From Cladocopium goreaui (Eukaryota; Sar; Dinophyceae; Suessiales; Symbiodiniaceae): a DNA stretch of 64,000 nucleotides. Shown here piece after piece: positions 1 to 10,920 of the stretch (positions are counted from its first letter, which is position 1; every line of letters starts with the position of its first letter). The notes below the pieces were generated by a model. The model saw nothing but the letters and a program-made list of their open reading frames with translations. It did no database searches and was not told the DNA's origin. The stretch is from assembly GCA_947184155.2 (NCBI GenBank), contig CAMXCT020002369.1:304662-368661 (forward strand), written 5' to 3'. Position numbers and translations under genes: made by a program.

Positions 1-480
1 TGACCTCAGTTGCAAACAAAGGTGCGCAAACATAGTTGCAATGGAAATGCTAAAAAATCGCAAAAGTGCACAAGACCAAGCTCAGTACCATGATCAACGC
101 ACAATCCAATGCAAGGCATCCGCTCTTTGAGATACAAAATAAGCTCGGCACCATGATGCCGTGGATGACCTCAGTTGCAAACACAGGTGGGCAAACATAG
201 TCGCAATGGAAATGCTACAAAATGCAAAAGTACACAAACACAGGCTCCGTACCATGGCATCCAAGAGAATCTAGAAGTCCGTGCAAGAATGCTTTGAATG
301 ATTCCACAATAGCAAGTTCGATATCATGATGGCAAGGATGACACCTGTTTCACTGCATTTCTCCGATGTCCCTACAGGATGGAAAAAAATCTTTACAGAC
401 AAACAACAGTTGGCTACTGGTTTTGCATGTTCGTCACGAACAGTCTCTCCAGACGAACAGTGCTACAGATTAATTTGCAC
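1..480 (-). other. Intron-like repeated sequence, copy A (partial)
   Basis: This stretch reads on the minus strand as the intron that follows the exon ending at 481. It opens with GT followed by GCAAATTAAT and continues off the left edge. Its first 135 bases (477-345) closely match two segments of the upstream intron (about 1901-1773 and 1710-1577). A second block around 1-60 and 150-205 matches 1385-1450. No coding signal is seen. Confidence 0.55.
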
Positions 481-732
481 CAGGGCATCGAAGAAATCAT
501 CTGCGCAGCTGCAAACACAGATGGTGGTGCCTGCCTCCTTCCAATGGCACATTTTCTTCAAAACAACTGGCCAACCAGCTTTTACCAGATAGTGTCCGGT
601 TTCTGGTTGCAAAGAATATTTTGGAGCCAATTCAGCGCTCCCAGGCACAAATGAAAGAATGTGTCGTAGAATTTGTTCGTCAAAGACATCCGCCCTTGCA
701 CGGATTCCGGATGCATTCCCTCCACGGTCTTT
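481..732 (-). CDS. Exon-like open segment C of phosphatase-like gene
   Basis: An 84-codon open segment lies between a candidate acceptor (TTCTGCCAG, ending at 733) and a candidate GT donor at 480. It would encode a stretch containing KDRGGNASGIRARADVFDEQ near the start and a Cys-rich end (HWKEAGTTICVCSCADDFF). It is in phase with segment B if B ends at a codon boundary near 857 or 863. I do not recognise a domain. Its assignment to the phosphatase gene rests on strand, order, phase and the shared intron sequence at its 3-prime side. It could instead belong to another gene. Confidence 0.4.
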
Positions 733-856
733 CTGGCAGAACACACTTACATATCCAAATACTTTATGCGACATGTTTGTGCACCAAAATTTTGTTTGTT
801 GTTAACTGCTGTCATGTCCAACGATGTGGGCGCTGCCGCCGAGTATCTTTCAACAC

Positions 857-1146
857 CAAGACCCATAATCGGTTGGCATCATCTCTTGCTTCTTCATTTG
901 AAAACAGAATGTAATACAATGTGAAATCGAGCATGAGCTCATGCATCCAAGATAGTGGCAAATGGCCCCAGAAATGGCGGCCCATTTCCGGAGGGCCGTT
1001 CATGTGCACTTGATCGTAGATGTACAATTCTCTCGAACCGGCGTCCTTCCAGTCATGAATAGATACCAACAGCGCATCGTTCAAATCAACTGAATTTGTT
1101 TGAAACGAAGTATATTGCAATCTCCCCGCAGCTGCAAAGCAATCGG
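857..1146 (-). CDS. Exon-like open segment B of phosphatase-like gene
   Basis: An open segment follows a CTGGCAG acceptor ending at 1147. Joining the single G left over from segment A with CC restores codon GCC, and the frame stays open through ADCFAAAGRLQYTSF, then a hydrophobic and aromatic run ending near ANRLW. Possible donors at codon boundaries are GTCTTG at 862 or GTGTTG at 856. The internal ATG at 1162 is probably not a start, because it precedes the acceptor that keeps phase. No known domain is recognised. The sequence is rich in W, H and M residues and is unlike the surrounding repeats. Confidence 0.4.
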
Positions 1147-1899
1147 CTGCCAGGCGCGACATGCTGTTAGTACAGGCTACAGAAGTATTAATTGAAAGCG
1201 CCAGGTTTCGATATGTCCACTACAGCTTCACCTACAAACATCACATCTCTTGTGGCGAAACGCATCTTGTCCATTCGTTCACATCTGAGCCAAGGAATGT
1301 ACAACGCACAATCCAATGCGAAGCATCTGCTCTTTCATTTCGAAACTGAAAACACGACTCCTGAGTTTGACATACCGAATAAGCTCTCTACCATGATGCC
1401 GTGGATGACCTCAGTTGCAAACAAAGGTGCGCAAACATAGTTGCAATGGAAACGCTTCAAAATTGCACAAGTGCACAAACAAAGGCTCAGTACCATGGTA
1501 TCCAAAAAACAACAAGTGAACGCAGTGAATGATTCCACAATAACAAGTTCGATATCATGATGGCATGGATGACACCTGTTTCACTGCATTTCTCCGATGT
1601 CCCTACAGGATCGAACAATCTTTACAGACAAACAACACCTGGCTACTGATTTAGCACGTTTGCCACGAACAGTTTCTCCAGGCGAACAGTGGTGCACATT
1701 AATTTGTGAGCGCAGTGAATGATTCCACAAAAACAAGTTCGATATCATGATGGCATGGATGACACCTGTTTCACTGCATTTCTCCGATGTCTCTACAGGA
1801 TCGAACAATCTTTACAGACTAACAACACTTGGCTACTGATTTAGCACGTTCGCCACGAACAGTCTCTCCAGGCGAACAGTGGTGCAAATTAATTTGTGC
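1147..1899 (-). other. Introner-like intron, copy B
   Basis: A 753-bp intron is inferred from phase-preserving ends: donor GC followed by ACAAATTAAT at 1899, and acceptor CTGGCAG at 1147. Its 5-prime part matches the next intron of the same gene (copy A). It also contains an internal tandem duplication of about 191 bp (1516-1706 versus 1707-1900). A CTGTACTAAC branch-like sequence lies near 1175-1166. Confidence 0.5.
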
Positions 1900-2185
1900 C
1901 CGCCGCACTCAGTTCCATGTGCCACTTGGCCCGCAAGCCTTCCAGCTGCCACAAGGCCTCCAAGACATAGGGGCGATTGTGCCAAGGGCGCAAGGCAGGT
2001 CTTTTCTCAAGCAGCAACTGGACGGCATCCTCTGCAGAGTAGTTGTAACCCACGACGAGCCAAGCACATAAAACCCCAGCGCTTCGATTGATGCCTCCAA
2101 AGCAATGGAAGAGCACGTGCATGGATTCGCCCCTGGTCACTGCCAGCATGGACTGTTTCCAGAGTTGGCCACAAACAATTTTCCA
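1900..2185 (-). CDS. Dual-specificity protein phosphatase catalytic exon (partial gene)
   Basis: This exon encodes the active-site half of a Cys-based dual-specificity or tyrosine phosphatase, an enzyme that removes phosphate from protein Tyr/Ser/Thr through a thiophosphate intermediate. The signature HCFGGINRSAG is present as H-C-x5-R-S, with the catalytic Cys and the phosphate-binding Arg both intact. A hydrophobic helix (GVLCAWLVV) follows, then a segment resembling the family's C-terminal helices (YSAEDAVQLLLEKRP, then RPYVLEALWQLE). The likely acceptor is ACTTGTCAG ending at 2186. The exon ends in phase 1 at a GC donor. The N-terminal half of the domain, with its general-acid Asp, is not in this exon, and upstream DNA is only tandem repeats, so earlier exons may lie beyond a repeat-filled intron. 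The frame continues by chance into the 72-bp repeats to 2632, so that long ORF should not be taken as the protein. The gene may be functional or a remnant. Confidence 0.65.
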
Positions 2186-2755
2186 CTGACAAGTAAAATC
2201 GCAATTTTTCCTCAGTTTTTGACGTCCAACGTCCATTTCGTGCGAAAGGGTTGCGATTGACAACTCAAAGTCGCAATTTTTCCTCAGTTTTTGACGTCCA
2301 ACGTCCATTTCGTGTGTAAGGGTTGCGATTGACACCTCAAAAGTCGCAATTTCAGTTTTTGACGTCCAACGTCCATTTCGTGCGAAAGGGTTGCGCGCGA
2401 CCAATGAAAGTTGCAATTTTTCCTCAGTTTTTGACGTCCAACGTCCATTTCGTGCGAAAGGGTTGCGCGCGACCAATAAAAGTTGCAATTTTTCCTCAGT
2501 TTTTGACGTCCAACGTCCATTTCGTGTGAAAGGGTTGCGCGCGACCAATAAAAGTTGCAATTTTTCCTCAGTTTTTGACGTCCAACGTCCATTTCGTGCG
2601 AAAGGGTTGCGCGCGACCAATAAAAGTTGCAATTTTTCCTCAGTTTTTGACGTCCAACGTCCATTTCGTGCGAAAGGGTTGCTGGGGACGCTTCAAAATC
2701 GCAATTTTACCTAGGTTTTGGACGTCCAACGTGCATTTCGTGCGAAAGGGTTGCG
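2186..2755. repeat. 72-bp tandem array, GACGTCCAACGTCC variant
   Basis: About 7.5 copies of a unit with period 72 (for example the TTGCAATTTTTCCTCAG marker at 2411, 2483 and 2555). Each unit carries TTTCGTGCGAAAGGGTTGCG, whose TTTCG-TG-CGAAA core is self-complementary. Six-frame openness follows from 72 being a multiple of three. The frame shifts between the first four and last copies, which argues against coding. Confidence 0.9.
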
Positions 2756-2821
2756 TTTCGTGGCGCTCCGGCGGCACCGCCCCCGCCTTAAGAGAGAATA
2801 GAAGAAGAGCGAGAGGAGATC
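2756..2821 (+). other. Conserved linker between 72-bp array and GTGAAGAT array
   Basis: The linker has GCGTTTCGTGGCG, then a GC-rich GCGGCACCGCCCCCGCC run, then AAGAGAGAATAGAAGAAG. A homologous linker is at 7868-7935 in the same position between the same two kinds of array. Confidence 0.6.
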
Positions 2822-3670
2822 TGCAGATGTGAAGGTGTGAAGATCTAGATCTGCAGGTGTGAAGGTGTGAAGATCTAGATCTGCAGGTGTGAGGGTGTGA
2901 TGCTGTAGATCTGCAGATGTGAGGGTGTGAAGATCTAGATCTGCAGGTGTGAGGATGTGAAGATCTAGATCTGCAGGTGTGAGGATGTGAAGATCTAGAT
3001 CTGCAGGTGTGAGGGTGTGAAGATCTAGATCTGCAGGTGTGAGGGTGTGAAGATGTAGATCTGCAGATCTAGATCTTCACAGGTGTGAAAGTATGAAGAT
3101 CTAGATCTGCAGATGTGAAGGTGCGAAGATCTAGATCTGCAGGTGTGAAGGTGTGAAGATCTAGATCTGCAGGTGTGAGGGTATGAAGATCTAGATCTGC
3201 AGGTGTGAGGGTGTGAAGATCTAGATCTGCAGATCTAGAGAGGAAGGGGGGTAAGGGTTCACTCCTGGGGGGGGAAGATAGAGAGCCGCGAAGGGGGGAG
3301 GGTTGATGAAGAGAGAGAGAGAGAAGGCCGGCCCCATTGTGAGGGTGTTTTGGTTTTGTAAAAGATCTAGATCTGCAGGTGTGAGGGTGTGAAGATGTAG
3401 ATCTGCAGATCTAGATCTTCACAGGTGTGAAAGTATGAAGATCTAGATCTGCAGATGTGAAGGTGTGAAGATCTAGATCTGCAGGTGTGAAGGTGTGAAG
3501 ATCTAGATCTGCAGATGTGAAGGTGTGAAGATCTAGATCTGCAGATCTAGATCTTCACAGGTGTGAAAGTATGAAGATCTAGATCTGCAGATGTGAAGGT
3601 GTGAAGATCTAGATCAGCAGATGTGAAGGTGTGAAGATGTAGATCAGCAGATCTGAAGGTGTGAAGATGT
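2822..3670. repeat. 30-bp tandem array with AGATCTAGATCTGCAG
   Basis: Units of about 30 bp combine the palindromic AGATCTAGATCT with GCAGGTGTGAAGGTGTGA. The array is interrupted at 3235-3370 by a non-repeat GA-rich stretch and contains several short inversions (AGATCTAGATCTTCACAGG). It ends near 3670, followed by GAAGAACCCTTCGC and GCTCTCGGGAA. Confidence 0.9.
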
Positions 3671-3717
3671 AGTATAACGGCTGCTTTTTTACGAAGAACC
3701 CTTCGCAGGCGCTCTCG

Positions 3718-4150
3718 GGAACTACAAAGAGCACATTTGAAGATCTCCTAAGATCGCTAAGATCTCCTAAGATCTTATAAGATCTTCTATCATATCCTAA
3801 GATCTTCAATCATCTCCTAAGATCTCCTAAATCTGGTTTGAAATTATGTTTGATCCAGGTCTCGGTGATTGAGCTGCATCAGAGTCGAGCTCTCCTCCTG
3901 ACAAGTCTCCTCTTGACAGGCCTGATCCGCAAGCGCCTGCATCATAAGAACCGCGAGAACCGCAACCCTCACCATGACTTGATGCCGAGTCTCCCAGAAT
4001 ACTCCAAGAATCTGACAATTCGAAAGGATCCAAAAGGGCCTACCTGTTGAGCCGGGCACTGCAGTCTCAACGTGCTCAGCCCTCGACTGGGCTACACTGC
4101 TACACTGCAACTGACTCTCGGAAGCCGATGCTTCTCCAAAGCTGACAGCG
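3718..4150 (+). repeat. Direct repeat, left copy (AAGATCTCCTAAGATC segment)
   Basis: About 430 bp nearly identical, in the same orientation, to 21323-21750. The left copy contains an extra 23-bp stretch (around 3973-3996, CCGCAACCCTCACC...) that is absent on the right. It starts with short AAGATCT repeats, then a unique segment. No protein is recognised in any frame. Confidence 0.9.
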
Positions 4151-4523
4151 TATCTAAATTGCCACTTGCGAAGTGCTACGCAATATTCACAATCCCACTA
4201 AATGAAAACCTTCTGCATTGGTAGACGAATCCTGCATTCAGAGAATAATCATCTACCTCGGACTGCGTTCACTGTCTTGCATCTTTTTTGCCTGCAACAT
4301 CCAGCCACGATGCCCATCCAGTGTCGAAAGCAACTCAAGAGTTTTCCCCTGCTATGGAGCACGGGCTGTTCTAATAGCAGTGGGAAATCAGTGCCTTCCG
4401 CTAAGGTGCAACAGCCGGCCACCGAAGCGTCCCTTATATCGAACATGACTCCCTTGTGAATGGAACCTGAAATATCAGGATGGACTTCTTTTGCGGAAAA
4501 AAGTCAGATTGCATCACGGCTAA
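4151..4523. other. No recognised feature
   Basis: Unique-looking sequence between the left direct repeat and the palindrome. Short open frames (65-85 codons) overlap on both strands and show no recognisable domain. Confidence 0.5.
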
Positions 4524-4785
4524 ACTTGGCGTTGTTAATTCATATGTCCATATGTTTTTTTGGTTTGAACTTGTTTCTCTTCTCTGCGCGATGTTTTGCG
4601 TGGCAGGCACAGCACTTCTGTCTACGTACTACTTGGCTCAAGTATGTCATTTGCTTGGCTCTGGTTGCTGGCTGACCTAAGGCTTGCAAAGGACAAGGGT
4701 ATCTAGATTTTATGACTAAGATGGCTCAAGTTTTCAGGCTCAAGTTTAAATATCAACAGTGAGAGTGTCAAAAGAAAACTAGACG

Positions 4786-4965
4786 ACGGATGGCCCGAGA
4801 GCGTAGAGGAGCAGAGTCTTCTGTTGTTAGTATGGAGACACTATATTACAAGACAATATATTAAAGATGTATTATGGTCAGACGAGAAGAGTAGTATCAA
4901 GACAATATATTACAAGTACAAGACAATAGTTTGCATCGTATCTTTCGTAAAGTTACAGACAGACG
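4786..4965 (+). other. Conserved coding-like head segment, copy 1
   Basis: This segment encodes in one frame DDGWPESVEEQSLLLLV followed by RHYITRQYIKD. The same segment occurs at 57288-57465 (open) and inverted at 18470-18640 (with one stop). It always precedes a 16-bp array. It may be a captured exon or part of a transposon ORF. No family is recognised. Confidence 0.5.
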
Positions 4966-7383
4966 CCTTTATACAAAGAACTTTTTACAGACAGACGCTT
5001 TTATTATACACACAGAGGCTTTTACACACAGACGCTTTTACACACAGAGCTTTTACACACAGACGCTTTTACACACAGACGCTTTTACACACAGAGACTT
5101 TTACACACAGACGCTTTTACACACAGACGCTTTTACACACAGAACTTTTTACAGACAGACGCTTTTTTATTATACACACAGAGGCTTTTACACACAGACG
5201 CTTTTACACACAGAGCTTTTACACACAGACGCTTTTACACACAGACGCTTTTACACACAGAGACTTTTACACACAGACGCTTTTACACACAGACGCTTTG
5301 ACACACAGACGCTTTTATGCACAAACACTTTTGCACACAAACACTTTTACACACAAACACTTTTACACACAGACGCTTTTACACACAGACGCTTTTACAC
5401 ACAGATGCTTTTACACACAGACGCTTTTACACACAGACGCTTTTACACGCAGACGCTTTTACACCACAGAGGCTTTTACACACAGATGCTTTTACACACA
5501 GAAGCTTTTACACACAGACGCTTTTACACAGAGACGCTTTTACACACAAACACTTTTACACACAGACACTTTTACACGCAGACGCTTTTACACACAGACG
5601 CTTTTACACACAAACACTTTTACACACAAACACTTTTACACACAGACGCTTTTACACACAGACACTTCTACACACAGACGCTTTTACACACAAACACTTT
5701 TACACACAAACACTTTTTACACACAGATGCTTTTACACACAGACACTTTTACACAGACGCTTTTACACACAGACGCTTTTACACACAAACACTTTTACAC
5801 ACAAACACTTTTTACACACAGATGCTTTTACACACAGACACTTTTACACAGACGCTTTTACACACAGACGCTTTTACACACAAACACTTTTACACACAAA
5901 CACTTTTTACACACAGATGCTTTTACACACAGACACTTTTACACAGACGCTTTTACACACAGACGCTTTTACACACAAACACTTTTACACACAGAGACTT
6001 TTACCCACAGAAGCTTGTACACACAGACGCTTTTACATACAAACACTTTTACACACAGAGACTTTTACACACAGAAGCTTTTACACACAGACGCTTTTAC
6101 ATACAAACTTTCACACACAAACGCTTTTACAGACAGACACTTTTACACACAAACGCTTTTACACACAGAAGCTTTTACACACAGACCCTTTTACACACAG
6201 ACGCTTTTACACACAGACACTTCTACACACAGACGCTTTTACACACAAACACTTTTACACACAAACACTTTTTACACACAGATGCTTTTACACACAAACA
6301 CTTTTACACAGACGCTTTTACACACAGACGCTTTTACACACAAACACTTTTACGCACAGAGACTTTTACCCACAGACGCTTTTACACACAGACGCTTTTA
6401 CATACAAACACTTTTACACACAGACGCTTTTACACGCAGACGCTTTTACACCAAAGAGGCTTTTACACACAGATGCTTTTACACACAGAGGCTTTTACAC
6501 ACAGACGCTTTTACACACAGATGCTTTTACACACAGACGCTTTTACACACAGACGCTTTTACACAAACACTTTTACAGACAAACACTTTTACACACAGAC
6601 ACTTTTACACACAGACACTTTTACACACAAACACTTTTACACACAGATGCCTTTTAGACACAGACGCTTTTACACACAAACACGTTTACACACAAACACT
6701 TTTACACACGGAAGCTTTTACACACAGACACTTCTACACACAGACGCTTTTACACACAAACACTTTTACACACAAACACTTTTTACACACAAACGCTTTT
6801 ACACACAGACACTTTTACACACAAACACTTTTACACACTGACGCTTTTACACACAAACACTTTTACACACAGAAGCTTTTACACACAGACGCTTTTACAT
6901 ACAAACCCTTTTCCACACAAACGCTTTTTCAGACAGAGATTTTTACACGCAAACGCTTTTACACACAGACGCTTTTGCACACAGAAGCTTTTACACGCAG
7001 GGACTTTTACACACAAACGCTTTTACACACAGACGCTTTTAGACACAGACGCTTTTGCACACAAACACTTTACACACATACACATTTACACACAAACACT
7101 TTTACACACAGACACTTTTACACACAGACGCTTTTACACACAGACGCTTTTAATTACAAACAGACGCCTTTACACACAGATGCTTTTACACACAGACGCT
7201 TTTACACACAGACGCTTTTACACACAGACGCTTTTACACGCAGACGCTTTTACACACAGATGCTTTTACACACAGACGCTTTTACATACAAACACTTTTA
7301 CACACAGACGCTTTTACACCACAGAGGCTTTTACACACAGAAGCTTTTACACCACAGAGGCAGACACATTTACACACAGAAAA
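4966..7383 (+). repeat. 16-bp tandem array TTTTACACACAGACGC, left arm
   Basis: About 150 degenerate copies with common variants at the last bases (GACAC, AACAC, GAAGC, GATGC, GAGGC). Because 16 is not a multiple of three and the unit has no stop on this strand, all three plus frames stay open and read the same 16-residue periodic peptide. This yields open frames of up to 885 codons that I do not regard as genes. Confidence 0.95.
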
Positions 7384-7880
7384 AATCGCAATTTTACCTC
7401 AGTTTTGAGCGATCGAACCTCGTTTCGTGCGAAAGGGTTGCGCCGGACACTTCAAAATTGCAATTTTACCGCAGTTTTTAGCGATCGAACCTCATTTCGT
7501 GCGAAAGAGTTGCGCGGGACACCTTGAAATCGCAATTTTACCGCAGTTTTTAGCGATCGAACCTCATTTCGTGCGAAAGGGTTCGCGGGACGACTTGAAA
7601 TCGCAATTTTACCGCAGTTTTTGCCGATCGAACCTCATTTCGTGCGAAAGGGTTGCGCCGGACACTTCAAAATTGTAATTTTACCGCAGTTTTGAGCGAT
7701 CGAACCTCATTTCGTGCGAAAAGGTTGCGCCGGACACCTTGACATCGCAATTTTACCGCAGTTTTTAGCGATCGAACCTCATTTCGTGCGAAAGCGTTCA
7801 CCGGAAACACGAAATCGCAATTTTACCTCAGTTTTTAGCGATCGAAGCTCATTTCGTGCGAAAGGGATGCGTTTCGTGCC
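7384..7880 (+). repeat. 72-bp-type array, GCGATCGAACCTC variant
   Basis: About seven units of roughly 70-72 bp with GCAATTTTACCGCAG, AGCGATCGAACCTC and TTTCGTGCGAAAGGGTTGCG. It shares the last element and the GCAATTTT start with the array at 2186-2755 but has a different middle. Confidence 0.9.
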
Positions 7881-7935
7881 GTCTCGTTGGCACTGCCCCT
7901 GCTCCCGCCTTCAAGAGAGAAATAGAAAAGAAGGA
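7881..7935 (+). other. Conserved linker, second copy
   Basis: A GC-rich CCCCTGCTCCCGCC run, then TTCAAGAGAGAAATAGAAAAG, homologous to 2756-2821 and in the same position between a 72-bp array and a GTGAAGAT array. Confidence 0.6.
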
Positions 7936-8535
7936 GAGGGCAAGAGGGCAAGAGGGCAAGAGGAGAAGATGTGAGATGAGAAGATGTGAAGATGAGAAGA
8001 TGTGAAGATGAGAAGATGTGAAGATGAGAAGATGTGAAGATGAGAAAATGTGAAGATGAGCAGATGAGAAGATGAGAAGATGTGAAGATGAGAAGATGTG
8101 AAGAGGAGAAGATGTGAGGATGAGAAGATGTGAAGATGAGAAGCTGTGAGGAGGAGAAGATGTGAAGATGAGAAGATGTGAAGATGAGAAGATGTGAAGA
8201 TGAGAAGATGTGAAGAGGAGAAGATGTGAAGAGGAGAAGATGTGAGGATGAGAAGATGTGAAGATGAGAAGATGTGAGGAGGAGAAGATGTGAAGATGAG
8301 AAGATGCGAAGATGAGAAGATGTGAAGATGAGAAGATGTGAAGATGAGAAGATGTGAAGAGGATAAGATGTGAAGATGAGAAGATGTGAAGATGAGAAGA
8401 TGTAAAGATGAGAAGATGTGAAGATGAGAAGATGTGAAGATGAGAAGATGTGAAGATGAGAAGGTGTGAAGATGAGAAGATGTGAGGAGGAGAAGATGTG
8501 AAGATGAGAAGATGTGAAGATGAGAAGATGCTTTA
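7936..8535 (+). repeat. 16-bp tandem array GATGTGAAGATGAGAA, left arm
   Basis: The period is 16 bp (TGTGAA marker at 7985, 8001 and 8017), with about 37 copies. The minus strand is open in several frames for the same arithmetic reason as the other 16-bp array. It is followed by a boundary motif GAAGAACCCTGCGCTCAG and GCTCTCGGGAAAA at 8553-8585. Confidence 0.95.
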
Positions 8536-8579
8536 CAGACCCCCACTATTGGAAGAACCCTGCGCTCAGACGCTCTCGG

Positions 8580-9059
8580 GAAAATGGGTGGTGGTTTGGT
8601 GCGGGAATTTTATATAGGCTCAAGTCTTAAAGACGAACCATAACAGCGAGTGTGTAAAAAAAATGGGTGGTTGTTTGGTGTGGTAATTGCTCAAGTCTTA
8701 AAGACCGACCATGGCCAACCGATAAAAAGGGAAACTGGTGGTAAAGGTGGGCAACTGGTGGAGCTGTGGGCAGGATGGCTGGATGACTCGACGCTATGGG
8801 TTGTGCCACCCAAACATAATGAGCTTTTAAACTTGTGGGATGACAATGATGATACTTGAACATGATTCAATTTTGTTTGATTTAACTCGTTTCACTAACA
8901 TGTGATAAGCATCACCAAAACAAAAATAAAGAATATTAAAGTAAGAAGTAAACAACAGTAACAAAAAGTGATAATAATAAATAATGATAACAATAATAAC
9001 AATAGTAATGAAAGTAATAATAATAAAAATAATCAATGAACAACAACTAACAACAACAC
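8580..9059 (+). other. GGTCGGTC/CTTAAAGAC segment and AT-rich stretch
   Basis: Two copies of a unit with GGGTGG, TTTGGTG and CTCAAGTCTTAAAGAC lie at 8586-8720. A related pair in the right arm sits at 18640-18800, on the other side of the 16-bp array. From 8880 to 9060 the sequence is AT-rich with ATAATAA repeats. No gene is seen. Confidence 0.6.
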
Positions 9060-9575
9060 TGAACCATGAACCAGGAACATTTTTTTCAGTGATGGTGGTC
9101 TTACCCCTCACTTTTTCATATTTTTCATTTTTTTTGAGAAGAAGGTCTTACCCTTGGTCGTTTCATTTGTCAGTCCTCTGGTCTTCACCAGGTGGAGAAG
9201 AACTCCTGGTTGTTACAGTGCCAGATCAATGAACAACAACAGTAATTTTATTCAACAACAACACTGAACCATGAACTGTTTTTTCAGTGATGGTGGTCTT
9301 ACCCCTCACTTTTTTCATACTCATTTTTTGAGAAGAAGGTCTTACCCTTCTTCGTTTCATTTGTCAATCCTCTGGTCTTCACCAGGTGGAGAAGAACTCC
9401 TGGTTGCTACAGTGCCACAAAATCGGCAAAAAATCTGGAACCATGAGCATGTCATTTTGTTTTTGTTCAGTGATGGTGGTCTTACCCCTCACTTTTTTTC
9501 ATATTTTCATTTTGTCAATCCTCTGGTCTTCACCAGGTGGGAAAGACCTCCTGGTCTTCACCAGGGGGGGGCAGG
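9060..9575 (+). repeat. About 190-bp tandem repeats (GGTCTTACCCCTCAC)
   Basis: Nearly three copies (starting about 9075, 9265 and 9455) each contain TTCAGTGATGGTGGTC, TTACCCCTCACTTTTT, GTCAATCCTCTGGTC and TTCACCAGGTGG. The inverted counterpart is at about 14760-15140. Confidence 0.85.
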
Positions 9576-10199
9576 GCGTGCCCAAAAATCACCGCACGAT
9601 GCTGGGAGATAGTTTCAGTGGGACAGCTGCTGGTTGTATAGTTTCAGTGGGAGATGTTGGGCTTAACGCTCCCATGTTTGGTTGAAAAATCCATGCTTTT
9701 TAGTGTATTTTTCCATTAATTTGGTGGTTCTTTCCCCTTGGCTTTGTGCCATCAATTCAGTGGACCCGATCTCTTCTTCGGATTTTTATGGGCCCATGCT
9801 ATGATTCACAGCTGCTGGTTGGATAGTTTCAGTGGGAGATGCTGGGCGGATGTAATTGGATAAAACAAGTGGACATTTCAAGCACACTGGATTCCTAGAA
9901 TCATGTCTCGGACAGGATCTCGTGCACTAAACTATGTGGTGTTCGAAAGTCCTTTTGGGGCTCCGTTTCGGGACCATTACGGACACCACCAAAAGAGTGA
10001 TATGATATGATATGATATGATATGATATGTCACTAGTTGGTCATGAATTCCAGCCTACATACAATGTTGATGATACATTGCGAACTACGGATGCAATGGA
10101 TGACACTGGTTGGCACTATACGGATGTATTATTCCCTGTATTCCTTCTACTGGTTGCCACGTTCAAGATGGCCTTAGTTGCTTCTCAAATACTGCCAGC
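9576..10199 (+). other. Arm-specific segment with (TATGA)n
   Basis: This stretch carries the GGGAGATGCTGGGCG, GGACCATTACGGACACC and (TATGA)6 motifs and a CACTAGTTGGTCATGAATTC segment, all repeated inverted at 14020-14740. The short open frame at 10027-10368 has no recognised homology. Confidence 0.7.
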
Positions 10200-10920
10200 A
10201 CTGTTTGGCTCAGATTTTTTTTGCCGCAACCATTTTTATAAGGTGCCAATTTTTATTGTCAACTGTTTTGCTCCGATTTTTTTCCCAACAATCATGTTTA
10301 TAAGGCGCATGTTTTTTGATCCTACGCTGTTTGGTTCAGAATTACTTTGGGCACAGTCATTTTTATAAGGTGCCACTTTTTGCAACTGATTTGCTCCGAT
10401 TTTTGTTCGCAACAGTCATTTTTATAAGGCGCATTTTTTTATCCTACGCTGTTTTGTTCAGATTTTTTTGGGTACAGTCATTTTCATAAGGTGCCATTTT
10501 TTTCAACTGTTTTGCTCCGATTTTTTTGGCAACAGTCATTTTTTAAGGCGCATTTTTTTTATCCTACGCTGTTTGGCTCAGATTTTTTGGGCCGCAGTCA
10601 ATTTTATAAGGTGAATTTTTTGTTCAACTGTTTTGCTCCGAATTTTTTCGCAGCAGTCATTTTTATAAGGTGCGTTTGTTTATCCTTAGGTTGGCTCAGA
10701 TTTTTTTCGCCGCAGACATTTTTATAAGGTGCCATTTTTTTCAACTGTTTTGCTCCGATTTTTCTGGCAACAGTCATTTATAGATTGCTGGTTTTTTATT
10801 TTACGTTTTTAGGGTGCCATTTTTTCTTCAACTGTTTTGCTCCGATTTTTTTTGGCCACTGTCTTTTTTATAAGGTGCATTTTTTTACCTTACGCTGTTT
10901 GGCTCAGTTTTTTTTGGCAC
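10200..10920 (+). repeat. About 60/120-bp degenerate array (TTTTTATAAGGTGC)
   Basis: Alternating units with AACAGTCATTTTTATAAGG, CATTTTTTTCAACTG, TTTTGCTCCGATTTTTTT and TACGCTGTTTGGCTCAG. The inverted counterpart at 11410-13160 is more than twice as long. Confidence 0.9.

Noticed and set aside
1889-2632. 247-codon protein joining 72-bp repeats to the phosphatase exon
   Set aside because: The repeat part changes frame between units, and a TTTTACTTGTCAG acceptor sits at the boundary. The repeats are more likely intronic.
4824-7481. 885-codon plus-strand open frame (and 837 codons on the minus strand at 15956-18469)
   Set aside because: It consists of a 16-bp repeat whose unit has no stop on that strand, so all three frames stay open and give the same periodic peptide. 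No unique domain is present.
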